This document shows positions 9,166 through 18,716 of a stretch of DNA of 64,000 nucleotides, in pieces. Positions within the stretch are counted from its first letter, which is position 1, and the number at the start of each line of letters is the position of its first letter. This stretch comes from Tritrichomonas musculus. Lineage: Eukaryota > Parabasalia > Tritrichomonadida > Tritrichomonadidae. The DNA lies in NCBI GenBank assembly GCA_039105265.1, contig JAPFFF010000003.1, positions 8,246,001 through 8,310,000 of the forward strand, given 5' to 3'. The position numbers and the translations under genes are program-made. The notes beneath the pieces were generated by a model. That model searched no databases, had not been told where the DNA came from, and saw only the letters and a program-made list of their open reading frames with translations.

Positions 9166-10485
9166 ATGAGTCTAAGTATTGATGATGAAATAATAATTTC
9201 AATTCTCCAAGATGATCTGAGTCGCTTTAAACGAGTACACCCATGTAGTATTCTAATGAACCGTCCTCTCAAACCATATGAGTATTTAAACCCAGCAGAT
9301 AGAGAATTTTATTCAAAATCAAATGATAAAAATTCAAATGCATTTCTCAAAAAAAAAATTTCCAATATTCAAGATCGTCCAATTAAAGGACCAACCGCTT
9401 TAATATTTTCAATTTTATGTGAACGTCCTTCTTTTTGCAAATATATTGTTGATAAAACTAAACCAGATTTGTCTGTAAGAGTAAATGGACTCACTGCATT
9501 TCATTATGCATGCTGTACCAAAGACACAAAATGTCTTTCAATACTCCTTCGTATTGAATACATCCAAGAAAACATAGATATTCCTATTGTCTTTCCAACA
9601 TTTTCTAATATTGAAGAGAAAAAGCAAACATCGACTGCATTACACTTAGCTGTTTCAAATAGGCTTTATAAGACAGTTATTATATTAGCAATTAAACCTC
9701 TTCCAATCATATATAAACAAAGAAATCATAAAGAAAATCATCGTAATATAAACAATGATAATAACAACTCTAATGCTGACAGTCATCATAACAATGACAA
9801 TGATAACAATAATAATGCTAATGATAATAATAATAACAATTTTGATGATAATTCTGACGTTGATGTTATAGATTTCTTTCCAAACAACGTTAATATGCGT
9901 GCTACTTCAGGCAGTACTCCACTTCATATTGCACTTTTTAACAAAGATTTTGAAATGTGCCAAATTCTTATCCACGCAGGCAGCGATCCATCAATAAAGA
10001 ATGGAGAAGACTTAAATTGTATTGAATATGCTCGCCGTCTACAACTCGATGACAAGTTCATCAAATTATTAAATGATGAGATTGAGCCAGAACTTATTGA
10101 TTCGATCATTGATAGGCACTTTGAAGGACAAGAAAGACAACATTTTTATGATCGTGACTATGAAATCGATTACAATAAAGACAATGTTGAAGAAGAAGAA
10201 AAAGAAGAAGATCTGAAGAATACTATCAATGAAAATACTAAAAATATCGAAATCTTGAAAAAAATTTTACAGAAAAAAGAAGTTAATGAAAAAATAATGA
10301 GGGAAGATATTTTGGATGTACAGAAAAAGGCAGATATGCTTGCACAAAGCCCTGTAACATTGAATAACAATAATAACAATACATGCAGCATGTGTGGTTC
10401 TACTTTTGCACATAGATGCAATCTTTGTGGGAAAATGTTTTGTGATATTTGCTTTAGGAAAAAATGCCATCAATGCACTGTTTGA
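9166..10485 (+). CDS. Ankyrin-repeat protein with C-terminal zinc finger (439 aa)
   Basis: Ankyrin-type units are visible at about 80-150 (GPTALIFSILCERPSFCKYIV; NGLTAFHYACCTKDTKCLSILL), about 165-190 (STALHLAVSNRLYKTVIIL) and 245-285 (SGSTPLHIALFNKDFEMCQILIHAGSDP). They are interrupted by an Asn/Asp-rich low-complexity loop (about 185-235). A coiled coil follows at 345-395. The last 35 residues hold eight Cys in CxxC pairs (CSMCG, CNLCG, CDIC, CHQC), a short FYVE/RING-like zinc-binding module. Such a layout suggests a membrane-associated or ubiquitin-type adaptor, but the zinc finger lacks the basic R(R/K)HHCR motif of true FYVE, so lipid binding is not claimed. Intact. Confidence 0.85.
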   Translation: MSLSIDDEIIISILQDDLSRFKRVHPCSILMNRPLKPYEYLNPADREFYSKSNDKNSNAFLKKKISNIQDRPIKGPTALIFSILCERPSFCKYIVDKTKPDLSVRVNGLTAFHYACCTKDTKCLSILLRIEYIQENIDIPIVFPTFSNIEEKKQTSTALHLAVSNRLYKTVIILAIKPLPIIYKQRNHKENHRNINNDNNNSNADSHHNNDNDNNNNANDNNNNNFDDNSDVDVIDFFPNNVNMRATSGSTPLHIALFNKDFEMCQILIHAGSDPSIKNGEDLNCIEYARRLQLDDKFIKLLNDEIEPELIDSIIDRHFEGQERQHFYDRDYEIDYNKDNVEEEEKEEDLKNTINENTKNIEILKKILQKKEVNEKIMREDILDVQKKADMLAQSPVTLNNNNNNTCSMCGSTFAHRCNLCGKMFCDICFRKKCHQCTV

Positions 10486-10837
10486 ATAAATCAATTATTT
10501 TATACGAGTTATTTTATTATTATTTTAAAATATATACATTTTTTCTTTTTGTGTTAAAGAATGATTACCTAATATAAAAAAAATTAATTATCAAAATAAA
10601 TAATTATTAAGATAGGCACATTTTATTATATATTAGAATTTATTGAAATTTTTGAGAAGATTCCTCAATTTTTGTACGTTAATTCGAAAAACATTATATA
10701 TCATTTTCATTCCTCATTATTAAAGAGCATTCTCTAAAATATATAATTATAAATGATTTTGAATATTCAAAATTTGATGCATATAACGGATATTTTCGAT
10801 TAGAAAATTTTTTTGAATAAATTAATTTATTACTAAA
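10486..10837. other. Intergenic spacer
   Basis: AT-rich, no frame or structured repeat recognised. It includes the 3' end of the ankyrin gene and the 5' flank of the FHA-RING gene. Confidence 0.5.
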
Positions 10838-11833
10838 ATGAAAATGGCAATTCTCCTTTTATATACAGAAATCAAAGAACCTAAAGCTCCTCCATATATA
10901 TTACTTCAGAGTAAAAAAACTATAATCGGTCGTCATGGTGATGTAGTAATGGATACAAAAATTGGGAAAGAAATATCAAAATATCATGCTTTAATCACGC
11001 ACCAACATCAGCGATCACACGATTTATGGATGATTGAAGATACTGACTCAAAAAATGGCACCTTTGTTAATAATCGAAAAATTCACCGAAAAGTTTTAAA
11101 TGAAGGAGATGAAGTAGTTTTTGGCGGAGGTGCTGATTTTTTCTATGGAGATTTAATCGAATCTTCAGAAAAAGCTGAATGTAGGTACAAGTTTTTTAGA
11201 ATTCCTCCTAATGTTCTTTTTACAGTAAATGTAAATCCTAATGATGATATCACAATAACACATACTTCGGTTACTTGCTCCATCTGCTATCAAGAAATGA
11301 GCGCAGAAGAAATTTTGCCATGCGGGCATTCTTTTTGTCTTACATGCATTCACGAATGGGCAAATGTATGCATAAAAAACATGAAGCCGTGTGTATGCCC
11401 GATGTGCCGAGCACCTTTTTCTCAATCACAATTAACTCCTAACGAATTTATTTTATCAAAAGGCGAACTTCAAGTATGGTCTATCGAAGGAATGCTTAGA
11501 GAACTTGGCATTAAAAATTGTAAAGTTATCAAAGGTGCTAATATATTTAAAAAATGGACTCAAAAGCATGAAAAATGGTTTTGGAAATCTTATGAAATTG
11601 TGAAACCAAATTTATATCGCAAATATGCTTTCTTATATTTAGCAGAAGCAACTCCTGTTTATGTATTTCGGGCTTCACAAAGTGAACTTAACCAAGCTGT
11701 TGCTAATTTCCATATAGAATTAACAGATCCACCAACAAAAGATACGCTAAGATTAACTTTAATGAAATACATATTTGAGAATCTTGATCCTCCTCAACCA
11801 AAAGCAAAAAAAGTAGTTAATATAATCGATTAA
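10838..11833 (+). CDS. FHA-RING E3 ubiquitin ligase, CHFR/RNF8-like (331 aa)
   Basis: An FHA phosphothreonine-binding domain spans about 18-108, with the expected GRHG (31-34), SKYHAL (47-52) and SKNGTFVN (71-78) signatures. A C3HC4 RING follows: C147-x2-C150, C162, H164, C167, C170, C187 and C190 (CSICYQE..LPCGHSFCLTC..CPMCRAPF). The FHA-then-RING order is that of CHFR, RNF8 and the yeast Dma ligases, which bind phosphorylated partners and ubiquitinate them in mitotic checkpoint or DNA-damage signalling. The C-terminal 130 residues (WSIEGMLRELG..) are not recognised and contain no PBZ finger. The start is the first in-frame ATG. Confidence 0.9.
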   Translation: MKMAILLLYTEIKEPKAPPYILLQSKKTIIGRHGDVVMDTKIGKEISKYHALITHQHQRSHDLWMIEDTDSKNGTFVNNRKIHRKVLNEGDEVVFGGGADFFYGDLIESSEKAECRYKFFRIPPNVLFTVNVNPNDDITITHTSVTCSICYQEMSAEEILPCGHSFCLTCIHEWANVCIKNMKPCVCPMCRAPFSQSQLTPNEFILSKGELQVWSIEGMLRELGIKNCKVIKGANIFKKWTQKHEKWFWKSYEIVKPNLYRKYAFLYLAEATPVYVFRASQSELNQAVANFHIELTDPPTKDTLRLTLMKYIFENLDPPQPKAKKVVNIID

Positions 11834-12267
11834 TTAATATTGAATGTTTGAATTAATTCGATACCCTAATTTAGTTATTATTATATATAGATACTTATAT
11901 ATCTATATATAAACCTTTTTTGTTAGATATATAAATTTTTTTCGAAAATAATTTTTTTACTTTTTTATTTTTCTCATATTTTTACTTTTTAAAACTTAAC
12001 ATTTAAAAATACATCATTTTTTTAATTGTAATTTGGGCCATTTTTAAAGAATTTGTGAAATAATTTGATGTTAATAACTATCAAAAAGATCAACTTTTTC
12101 TAAAAGAATAATTTTATAAATTGATTTGAATTGGTTATTTTTGATTGAAAATTTTATATTCTTAAGAAAAAAATATGTGAACCTTCTCAAAAAATTATTT
12201 AGTTCAATATCAACACAAAATCCTCAAAGATATAAATTTCGATATATTCTAATATTTATAAAATAAA
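11834..12267. other. Intergenic spacer between convergent genes
   Basis: AT-rich 3'-3' spacer. It contains a TATATA-rich imperfect palindrome near 11880-11915 (ATATATAGATACTTATATATCTATATAT). No gene seen. Confidence 0.45.
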
Positions 12268-13689
12268 TTATAATAAAGAAAATTTCCATAAAACAACAAT
12301 AGAAAATAACAAGCAAAAAACAGACAAAAAAATGTAAAAAATAGTAATTTGGTTATCTTCTTCTGTATCTTGTAATGGACTTATATATATTGGTGCGTAT
12401 CTACAATATCTTCGGACATGTTTTGATAATTTCATCTTAAACCAGCCATTATAAATTGATGCCTTAAAAACTTCATTTTTTTCAAATTCAAAGCATTTTT
12501 CGGCTTTCAAAACAAGAATCTTCTCCTTATTGAGATGCAAAAGAGGGCTAGTTGGGTAGTTCAACACCAGTGATTCATTTATGACAAGTTTTGGCTTCTT
12601 TAAACATTCCGAAACAATGAAATCATCAATTCCTATTACGTTATTATTGATTATAAAAAAATCAAGCTCGTTTAACGTTGCAACTTTTTGAAGCAAATTC
12701 AGATATGTGAAATGAAAGAAAATATTTGATTTGTTTTTGATGCAGTTAATTAACAGAAATTGATACAAGGTGGATAAAGTTATACTGCTTTGCTGCTGGT
12801 CGACCAAAGATGGCTCTAAAGGAAAGGACAAAATGTATGAAAAAAAAGTTTCATTTATTGGTTTGGGAAGGTATGTCAATAACGACAAAAAAGTGACAAA
12901 ATTCTTCTTCAAAATTAAAAATTTTGATAAATAGAAAATTTGATTTCGATAAAAATGAAAAAAAGAAATAATAAAAATGCCAATTCCAAAACTTATTTCA
13001 TTATCAATCGATATTTGAAAATCTATATAGTCAATACATTTCTTGAATTCATCAAAAATTCTTTCGTTATTAATTTGATTATAAAAAACATATAAAACTT
13101 TTTCTAAAATTGTCAAGTGGTAATCTTTTCCCATTCTTTTGGGGTTATATCCTGTAAAAAAAGAAGAAGGGAAAAAAGAATGAAGCATTATACAGAGTAA
13201 GAGAAGCTGATTTGAAGATTTTTTGATTCGTTGCAATTCAATTACAATACTATTTATCATATCTAATGGAATCTGGGAATTGACAATTTTTTTATCATTT
13301 TGGTCTGGATTGGTATTTTTTGACTCTTGATTTGGGCTCCCATAAAAAGTAAAAAAAATATGCGGGTTTACAATTTCTGACGTAAAAAATAGTTGTATGC
13401 AATCTGCTCCTGTTTTCGTAACAGATATTTGGTGAGATTGAAATATTTGATTAAGAATTCTAAAAGACTTATTTCCGTCAAGCCTAATTGTACTTACAGT
13501 TTTTTGTTGCTTATCCTCTTTACATTCAAAAATCAATGTGATATTGGATGACGAAGGATCTGAATCTTGCGAATTATGCTTTTTGATCCTATGGACTGAA
13601 AATAAGTTCAATTTCTCTTTCTTGGAATTAGAAATTCTAACTTCGTCGGCTCCCTGAAGGGTAAAACATCCGACAAAAGATTGAATCAT
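12268..13689 (-). CDS. Tail-anchored protein of unknown family (473 aa)
   Basis: The N-terminal 125 residues look beta-rich, like a GRAM/PH-type fold (SFVGCFTLQGADEVRISN; STIRLDGNKSFRILNQIF). A Ser/Asn-rich linker precedes a hydrophobic, helical core from about 140 to 400. A single strongly hydrophobic segment at about 449-470 (ITIFYIFLSVFCLLFSIVVL) is followed by only a few residues (WKFSLL). There is no N-terminal signal peptide. This is the layout of a tail-anchored membrane protein facing the cytosol. The helical core could be a diverged TBC/Rab-GAP domain preceded by GRAM, but I see no Arg/Gln finger motifs, so this is only a guess. Confidence 0.75.
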   Translation of the reverse strand: MIQSFVGCFTLQGADEVRISNSKKEKLNLFSVHRIKKHNSQDSDPSSSNITLIFECKEDKQQKTVSTIRLDGNKSFRILNQIFQSHQISVTKTGADCIQLFFTSEIVNPHIFFTFYGSPNQESKNTNPDQNDKKIVNSQIPLDMINSIVIELQRIKKSSNQLLLLCIMLHSFFPSSFFTGYNPKRMGKDYHLTILEKVLYVFYNQINNERIFDEFKKCIDYIDFQISIDNEISFGIGIFIISFFHFYRNQIFYLSKFLILKKNFVTFLSLLTYLPKPINETFFSYILSFPLEPSLVDQQQSSITLSTLYQFLLINCIKNKSNIFFHFTYLNLLQKVATLNELDFFIINNNVIGIDDFIVSECLKKPKLVINESLVLNYPTSPLLHLNKEKILVLKAEKCFEFEKNEVFKASIYNGWFKMKLSKHVRRYCRYAPIYISPLQDTEEDNQITIFYIFLSVFCLLFSIVVLWKFSLL

Positions 13690-14112
13690 TGTTTTGTATA
13701 AATTATTGGTTTCAAAATTACAAAATTGACTGCATAAATGATCAGAAAAAAATAATAATTTTATTTTTTTATTTAGATTAAATCTTGATATATATCAAAA
13801 AAAACAACTATTTTTTTAAATAATAATCATATAATTTTATTATATAAATAAAAATATTTATAATCATTAATTTACAGTTTGAAAAAAGGATTTAGGTATA
13901 TTTTTTGAAAAATGGACCATTTTCTTTCAAATTATAATTCAATATTTTCGATTATTTTTTCAATTACCTGCTTTCTAACAATTTCTTTCGAATTAATACC
14001 TTTCATATTCAAAGGTAATTACACTTTGATGTATATGATAATTTCCATGCATATTAAAATATAATTAATTACTTTATATTTAGCAAATTTTATCAAATAA
14101 ATTTTAAAATTC
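13690..14112. other. Intergenic AT-rich spacer
   Basis: No gene or repeat recognised beyond AT-rich low complexity. Confidence 0.4.
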
Positions 14113-14515
14113 TATCTAGGAATTTTCAAGATATTTTAATTTATAATTTTTGAGAGGTTTACAATTTGATTAAATTGAAAATTTATGACTGCAAATAATG
14201 ATAAATAAGTTGATAAAATAAAATAAAATAAAATAATAACAGATAATAAATTAAAATTTCATTTTTCTTTTTATCTAGATAACAAAAAAAAAAATGTAAA
14301 ATATTCAATTTTGAGACATTGCACTTGGGAATTCAATTTTGAGACATTGCCCTTGGGAATTCAATTTTGAGACATTGCACTTGTATATTCATGCTTTGAA
14401 ATTTTGAAAGGTAAAAAAAACATTCAATTTTGATATAAATACTTTTATTGACCTATAACAGCTTTTGTATTCACCATAAATTTTGTGTTCTTTATATCTC
14501 GAAAATTCCTAGATA
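14113..14515. repeat. 0.4 kb unit bounded by 22-bp inverted repeats
   Basis: The left arm (14113-14134) and right arm (14494-14515) are reverse complements with one mismatch, core TATCTAGGAATTTTC. Between them lie an AAAAT microsatellite (about 14216-14236) and three tandem 28-bp repeats. No coding capacity. It resembles a MITE-like element, but no target-site duplication was found. Confidence 0.5.
14303..14385. repeat. 28-bp tandem repeat, 3 copies
   Basis: Units begin at 14303, 14331 and 14359, each starting ATTCAATTTTGAGACATTGC. One internal A/C difference separates the copies and the third is cut short. A partial fourth (CATTCAATTTTGA) appears near 14420. Confidence 0.85.
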
Positions 14516-14877
14516 AAAATTAAAATAATCTTTTTATTTATATGCAATTTATAAATATATATAAATATATCCAATTTTAAAATAGTCTACAATATATTAT
14601 TTAAGAAAAATAGTTTTTTTTTATTAAAATACAAATAAAATATAAATATATAGCTTCACAAAAGTTAATTATTTAATTTGCTTTATTTATTACAAGTGAA
14701 TTTATTTTATTAATAAAATTTTAAAGTATCAAAACAAAAAAATAATAACTCCTCATATTTTCTCATATTTTTTTGAAAATTGGTCAATCAATTATTCATA
14801 GGTATTATGCTCCAAAATTTTGTAATCAAATATGTCTCTAGGCAAATAATAATTTTATTATTTTTGAAGTAAAAATA

Positions 14878-16068
14878 AGAACGTAGGAAACTATTTGACC
14901 TCCGACTACTTGCATATATGGAATATTTATTTATTATTAATGATATATTTAATTAATATATTTAATAAAATATTAAATTTTCTAACGGTACGTTTTGAGA
15001 TATTATCAAACATTTTTAATCCCAAAATTAACCCAAAAACTAAAAATTCAATGGTTTATAATAATTTTAATGCGAAAATAATGAAAATATTTTTCATCAA
15101 AACAAAGGAAATTCGATAAATTATGCATGAAAATGCGTATTATTATCGAGCGGTAGTATTATTAAAGAAGTTTACACAGCTAAGAATCAACACGAATGAA
15201 TGCAATCCAGATTATGCCATAACTCAAGAAAAATTCAAAATTTGAAAAAGCAAACAGCAGTATGATTTAACTTACAAGCTCTTATCTTTGTATATTTGGT
15301 TATTTTATAAGCTTTGCTCTTCAAAAGTTGAAACAAATATTCAGTTTCAAAAAGCTATTCAATCATCTTTTACTACTTGTTTTTAACGTATTTATCGTGG
15401 TAAAAGACTATTTTACTTACCAAATTTTACCTATTTGCATATGATATGAATCGAAAATCATATCTTCATTTATTGCTAAGATAAAAAAGCAATACCTAAA
15501 AACTTTAGTAAAATAATGCGTATTATTTTTATATGATTTATTAAAATATAGTTTTTTTAAATACTTACCGAAATAAATATAATATATTAAAGATTTTAAT
15601 ATGGTCAATTTTACAATTATTCTCTCAAATTATACGTTTTTTTGTGTATACCATTTTGGCCCATCAAATATTGTGATAAAAAAATTGAAATAACTACTAA
15701 AATAAGAATATTGGGAATTGTTACGCATTAAAAGGAAACATTATTATATAAATATATTTTCAATAAAATGATAATTGAAAATATTCAGATAGTAAAATAT
15801 GTTAATCCTTCATTTTGTTCATTTTTTTATTTTATTTTTCAATGCTTTTTTGACGATAGGCATTGAATTTTCATGTAAACTTTTCATTTAATATTTCGCC
15901 TTTCAAATGATACGTGATGTAATTAATTTAAACTCTTTTAATTAATTATTTACTTATAAAGATACTTATTAATATACAAGTGAAATTGTTTTTCAAATCT
16001 TTATATATTCACCTAAAAAGAGTGTTTTTTGTTTTAACGTATTTAACCGCCATAGTTTCCTACGTTCT
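14878..16068. mobile_element. Non-autonomous TA-flanked DNA transposon (mariner-like), 1.19 kb
   Basis: The ends carry perfect 17-bp terminal inverted repeats: AGAACGTAGGAAACTAT at 14878-14894 and its reverse complement at 16052-16068. Both are flanked by TA (14876-14877 and 16069-16070), as expected for Tc1/mariner insertion. A subterminal motif near the right end (GTTTTAACGTATTTAACCG, about 16030) has a cousin inside at about 15382. No transposase frame survives; short frames at 14895-15119 and 15417-15608 look like noise. It is probably a deletion derivative or MITE mobilised in trans. Confidence 0.7.
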
Positions 16069-16129
16069 TACATGCTTCAATAATAAATAATTCTTTAATT
16101 ATTGTTAAAATGATAGGAAAATTAGATTA

Positions 16130-16678
16130 TATACTATAATCATTATAAATTGAAAAATTTTTTTTCTATGAGTTTCAACAAATTTCACTTATTCATTGAA
16201 TTGTATTGAAAGTGATAATTCTTTAATTCTGAGAAAGACACTGGTTGGATTCCTGAAAAGTCATGGTGATGGAATATTTACATTGACAATTGAAGAAGCG
16301 CTTATCGTCAGATTCCTTTTTGTTAATTTTAAAGGTAATCTTAATGTCTATAATAATCCTCCAACTGACCTTCCTACATTTGGCAAATTCATTGATTATC
16401 GCATGAAAAATAATAAATAAAAGAGTTGTTTGTAACCTTATTATTAATTTTTTCATCTTTTGTGTTTGTCAGTTGATACAAGATTTCAAATGATTTGGAC
16501 ATTTTATTTCAGATTTGATTTAAATTGGATTTGGCAAGTTAAGAGTATAAAAAATAGCTTTTTTTCAGAGAAGAATTAAAATCAGGTAACCAATATGAAT
16601 AGGTTTGGTGGTTTACTTTTAAGATTTTAACTTTTTGAATTAATTTTGAAAGTAAACGATCATATTTCACCAATTGAA
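16130..16678 (+). pseudogene. Internally deleted copy of the PARP gene
   Basis: This stretch matches, in inverted orientation, the PARP gene at 37546-39447 and its flanks. It starts with the 5' flank including the initiator-like site (16185-16198). It then jumps at about 16232 from the 5' untranslated region straight to the last 65 codons (RKTLVGFLKSHGDGIF to YRMKNNK, stop near 16418). The 3' flank matches to 16678. The junction shares a GA dinucleotide with both parents, consistent with a microhomology deletion of about 1.7 kb. The surviving coding part differs from the parent at few positions, including one residue change (NVNNN to NVYNN), so the copy is recent. Confidence 0.85.
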
Positions 16679-17813
16679 TTAAGGTACAAATCCAGTAGGT
16701 TTAATATTGAGAGGGTACCCGTTTATTATTTGTGAGAAGTGCCTCCCCAGAAAAAGTCGATGAATTCTGTTTAAACGCATGAAAATGTCAGATTCCACTT
16801 TTTGCCAAAATATAGGCCTATTTTTTTTAATATTCTAAAATTTAATTTTTATCTTCTTTTTTCTATTAGTAAAAATACTTTTCTTTTCAGTAATCAAGCT
16901 ATTTATCAAAGTTATCCTATATACAATACTATATTTGATATCAAAGTTCGATCAATAATCAAGATTTTCAAATTAAAATCAGATTCAATTAAATAGTCCG
17001 ATATATCTCGCCTTGAATCAAAAAAATCCAAGAATTTCTTCGTTATCGCCATTTAAAAAGAATACTAACAGTAAAAGATAGTTTTCCTTTGCAATTATAT
17101 TTTTTTGATATTTCAATTTGCATCAAAGTAAAAGTTTTTTGAAAATTCATGATTTCTTGAATAAAAATACTTTTATTAATAAAGATTTTTTTGAGAAATA
17201 GCTCAATTTTCAATCTATTTGCTTAAAATGTAACATTTTTTGAAATAATCAAAATTTTGTTGCAATATGCATATTGGAATAGCAATTAGCATTTTTCTCT
17301 AGTATATAAAAGTTTTGGAATAGAAAATGGCTTATTATTCTGAAATATCAAGATATTATTTAATATCATATAAGAAATGAAATATGATTTACTCTAATAA
17401 TGATTATATTTAACTTACAAATAAGAAAACTAAACTGATTTATTTTTTTAAAAATCGATACAGTATCATAACGAGATAAATATTATTAATTGTATATGAA
17501 AAGTGTTGTATCAGGGAAAAAATAAATTAATCATAGAACCATATACATTTTAATTTATTTTTTATGCATTTGATATTATTTTAGTCGATATTATTATATA
17601 TTTTACAAAAATTGATCAACTCGATGTCATTTTAGTTGGTTATTTATGAATTTATGACTTAACTAGGAAGAACATTTAATTTAAGTTTGTAAAATCTTCT
17701 AGATCTCTACAATTTTTAACTTTTTAATGCAATTTGTTTTTGAAAGTTTTGTCTCATAAAAAATTTTGTGAAATAATTTTGCGGTTTCTAAACGTACTAG
17801 ATTTGTACCTTAA
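16679..17813. mobile_element. TTAA-flanked DNA transposon remnant A (1.1 kb)
   Basis: It begins TTAAGGTACAAATCCAGTA (16679) and ends with the reverse complement of TTAAGGTACAAATCTAGTAC (17813). TTAA flanks both ends, as in piggyBac-type insertion. The two ends differ inside the shared 16-bp tip: the left has a GTTTATTATTTG block, and the right has a GTTTAGAAACCGCAA block. No transposase frame remains; the 16802-16996 frame is AT-rich noise. Assignment to the piggyBac superfamily rests on TTAA use and is inference. Confidence 0.6.
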
Positions 17814-18022
17814 AGAAAGCAATGAATAAAATTTTTGAATAAAAAATAATGTGAAAATATTTTCTTTCACATTACTATTAAAATAAATCAAGTTAAACTA
17901 AGATATTAGAAAAACAAATAAATTGAATATTCAATTTAATTCAATTAAAAAAAAATTAAATATCTTTTTTATTATAATAAAGTCAATATTAATTTGATAT
18001 CAGAAAGTGCCCTGAGAAGTTT
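17814..18022. other. Spacer between TTAA elements
   Basis: AT-rich; contains a short hairpin (GTGAAAATATTTTCTTTCAC near 17851-17870). No gene. Confidence 0.4.
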
Positions 18023-18261
18023 TTAAGGTACAAATCCAGTACGTTATTTTTTGAATAGGAGAACGTTTATTGTTTGAATAGTTGCATGTCTCTGAAAAAG
18101 TTTAAATAGACTAGGTTTGTTTTTGACCCTTATTTTACAATTTAAATAAGTATTATGACATGTTATATGAAATGGATGAAAATAATCGTTTTTTATTTGA
18201 CAGAAAATATAAATTTAAATAAGTATTATGACATGTTATATGAAATGGATGAAAATAAACC
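18023..18261. mobile_element. TTAA-element fragment B (left end only)
   Basis: It starts TTAAGGTACAAATCCAGTAC and shares about 200 bp with element C in inverted orientation. It contains a direct duplication of about 40 bp (ATTATGACATGTTATATGAA at about 18150 and 18219). It stops where element C begins and has no right end of its own, so it is truncated by, or recombined with, C. Confidence 0.6.
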
Positions 18262-18509
18262 TTAAGGTACAAATCCAGTACGTTTAGTAACCGCAATTTT
18301 TTTTGACATTCTCAAAGAATAAGATGACATGTTAAATAAAAAACGATTTTTTTCATCCATTTCATATAACATGTCATAATGTTTATTTAAATTGTAAAAC
18401 AAGTGTCAAAAACAAACCTAGTCAATTTAAACTTTTTCAGAGACATGCAACCATTCAAATAATAAACGTTCTCCTATTCAAAAAATAACGTACTGGATTT
18501 GTACCTTAA
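18262..18509. mobile_element. TTAA-flanked element C (248 bp MITE)
   Basis: Bounded by TTAA at 18262-18265 and 18506-18509 with inverted GGTACAAATCCAGTACG tips. Its left end carries the GTTTAGTAACCGCAA block (right-end type of A), and its right end carries the left-end block, so C lies inverted relative to A and B. The B and C arms together form a long imperfect palindrome. Confidence 0.65.
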
Positions 18510-18716
18510 AAATAAGGTTTATTTTTTATAAAGAGACAAAAATCATTTGGAACTCATAAATAAATATTAAATTTATATTTTCTTTTGAAAGTTTTTTATA
18601 ATAGGCTAACCCAAATATTAACGATTATTTTGAATTCAAAAACAGAATAAACTTTTTGATATTTTTTTAATCGTCATATTTTATCAATAATAAAAACATA
18701 TTTATTTAAACACAAA
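18510..18716. other. Right flank of the TTAA nest
   Basis: Starts AAATAAGGT directly after the last TTAA, which is exactly the continuation of the uninterrupted PARP 3' flank (37281-37289 reverse). Beyond that the match is lost. No gene. Confidence 0.5.

Noticed and set aside
14303-14385. Possible CRISPR-like repeats
   Set aside because: Units are directly adjacent with no spacers, and the genome is eukaryotic; simple tandem repeat.
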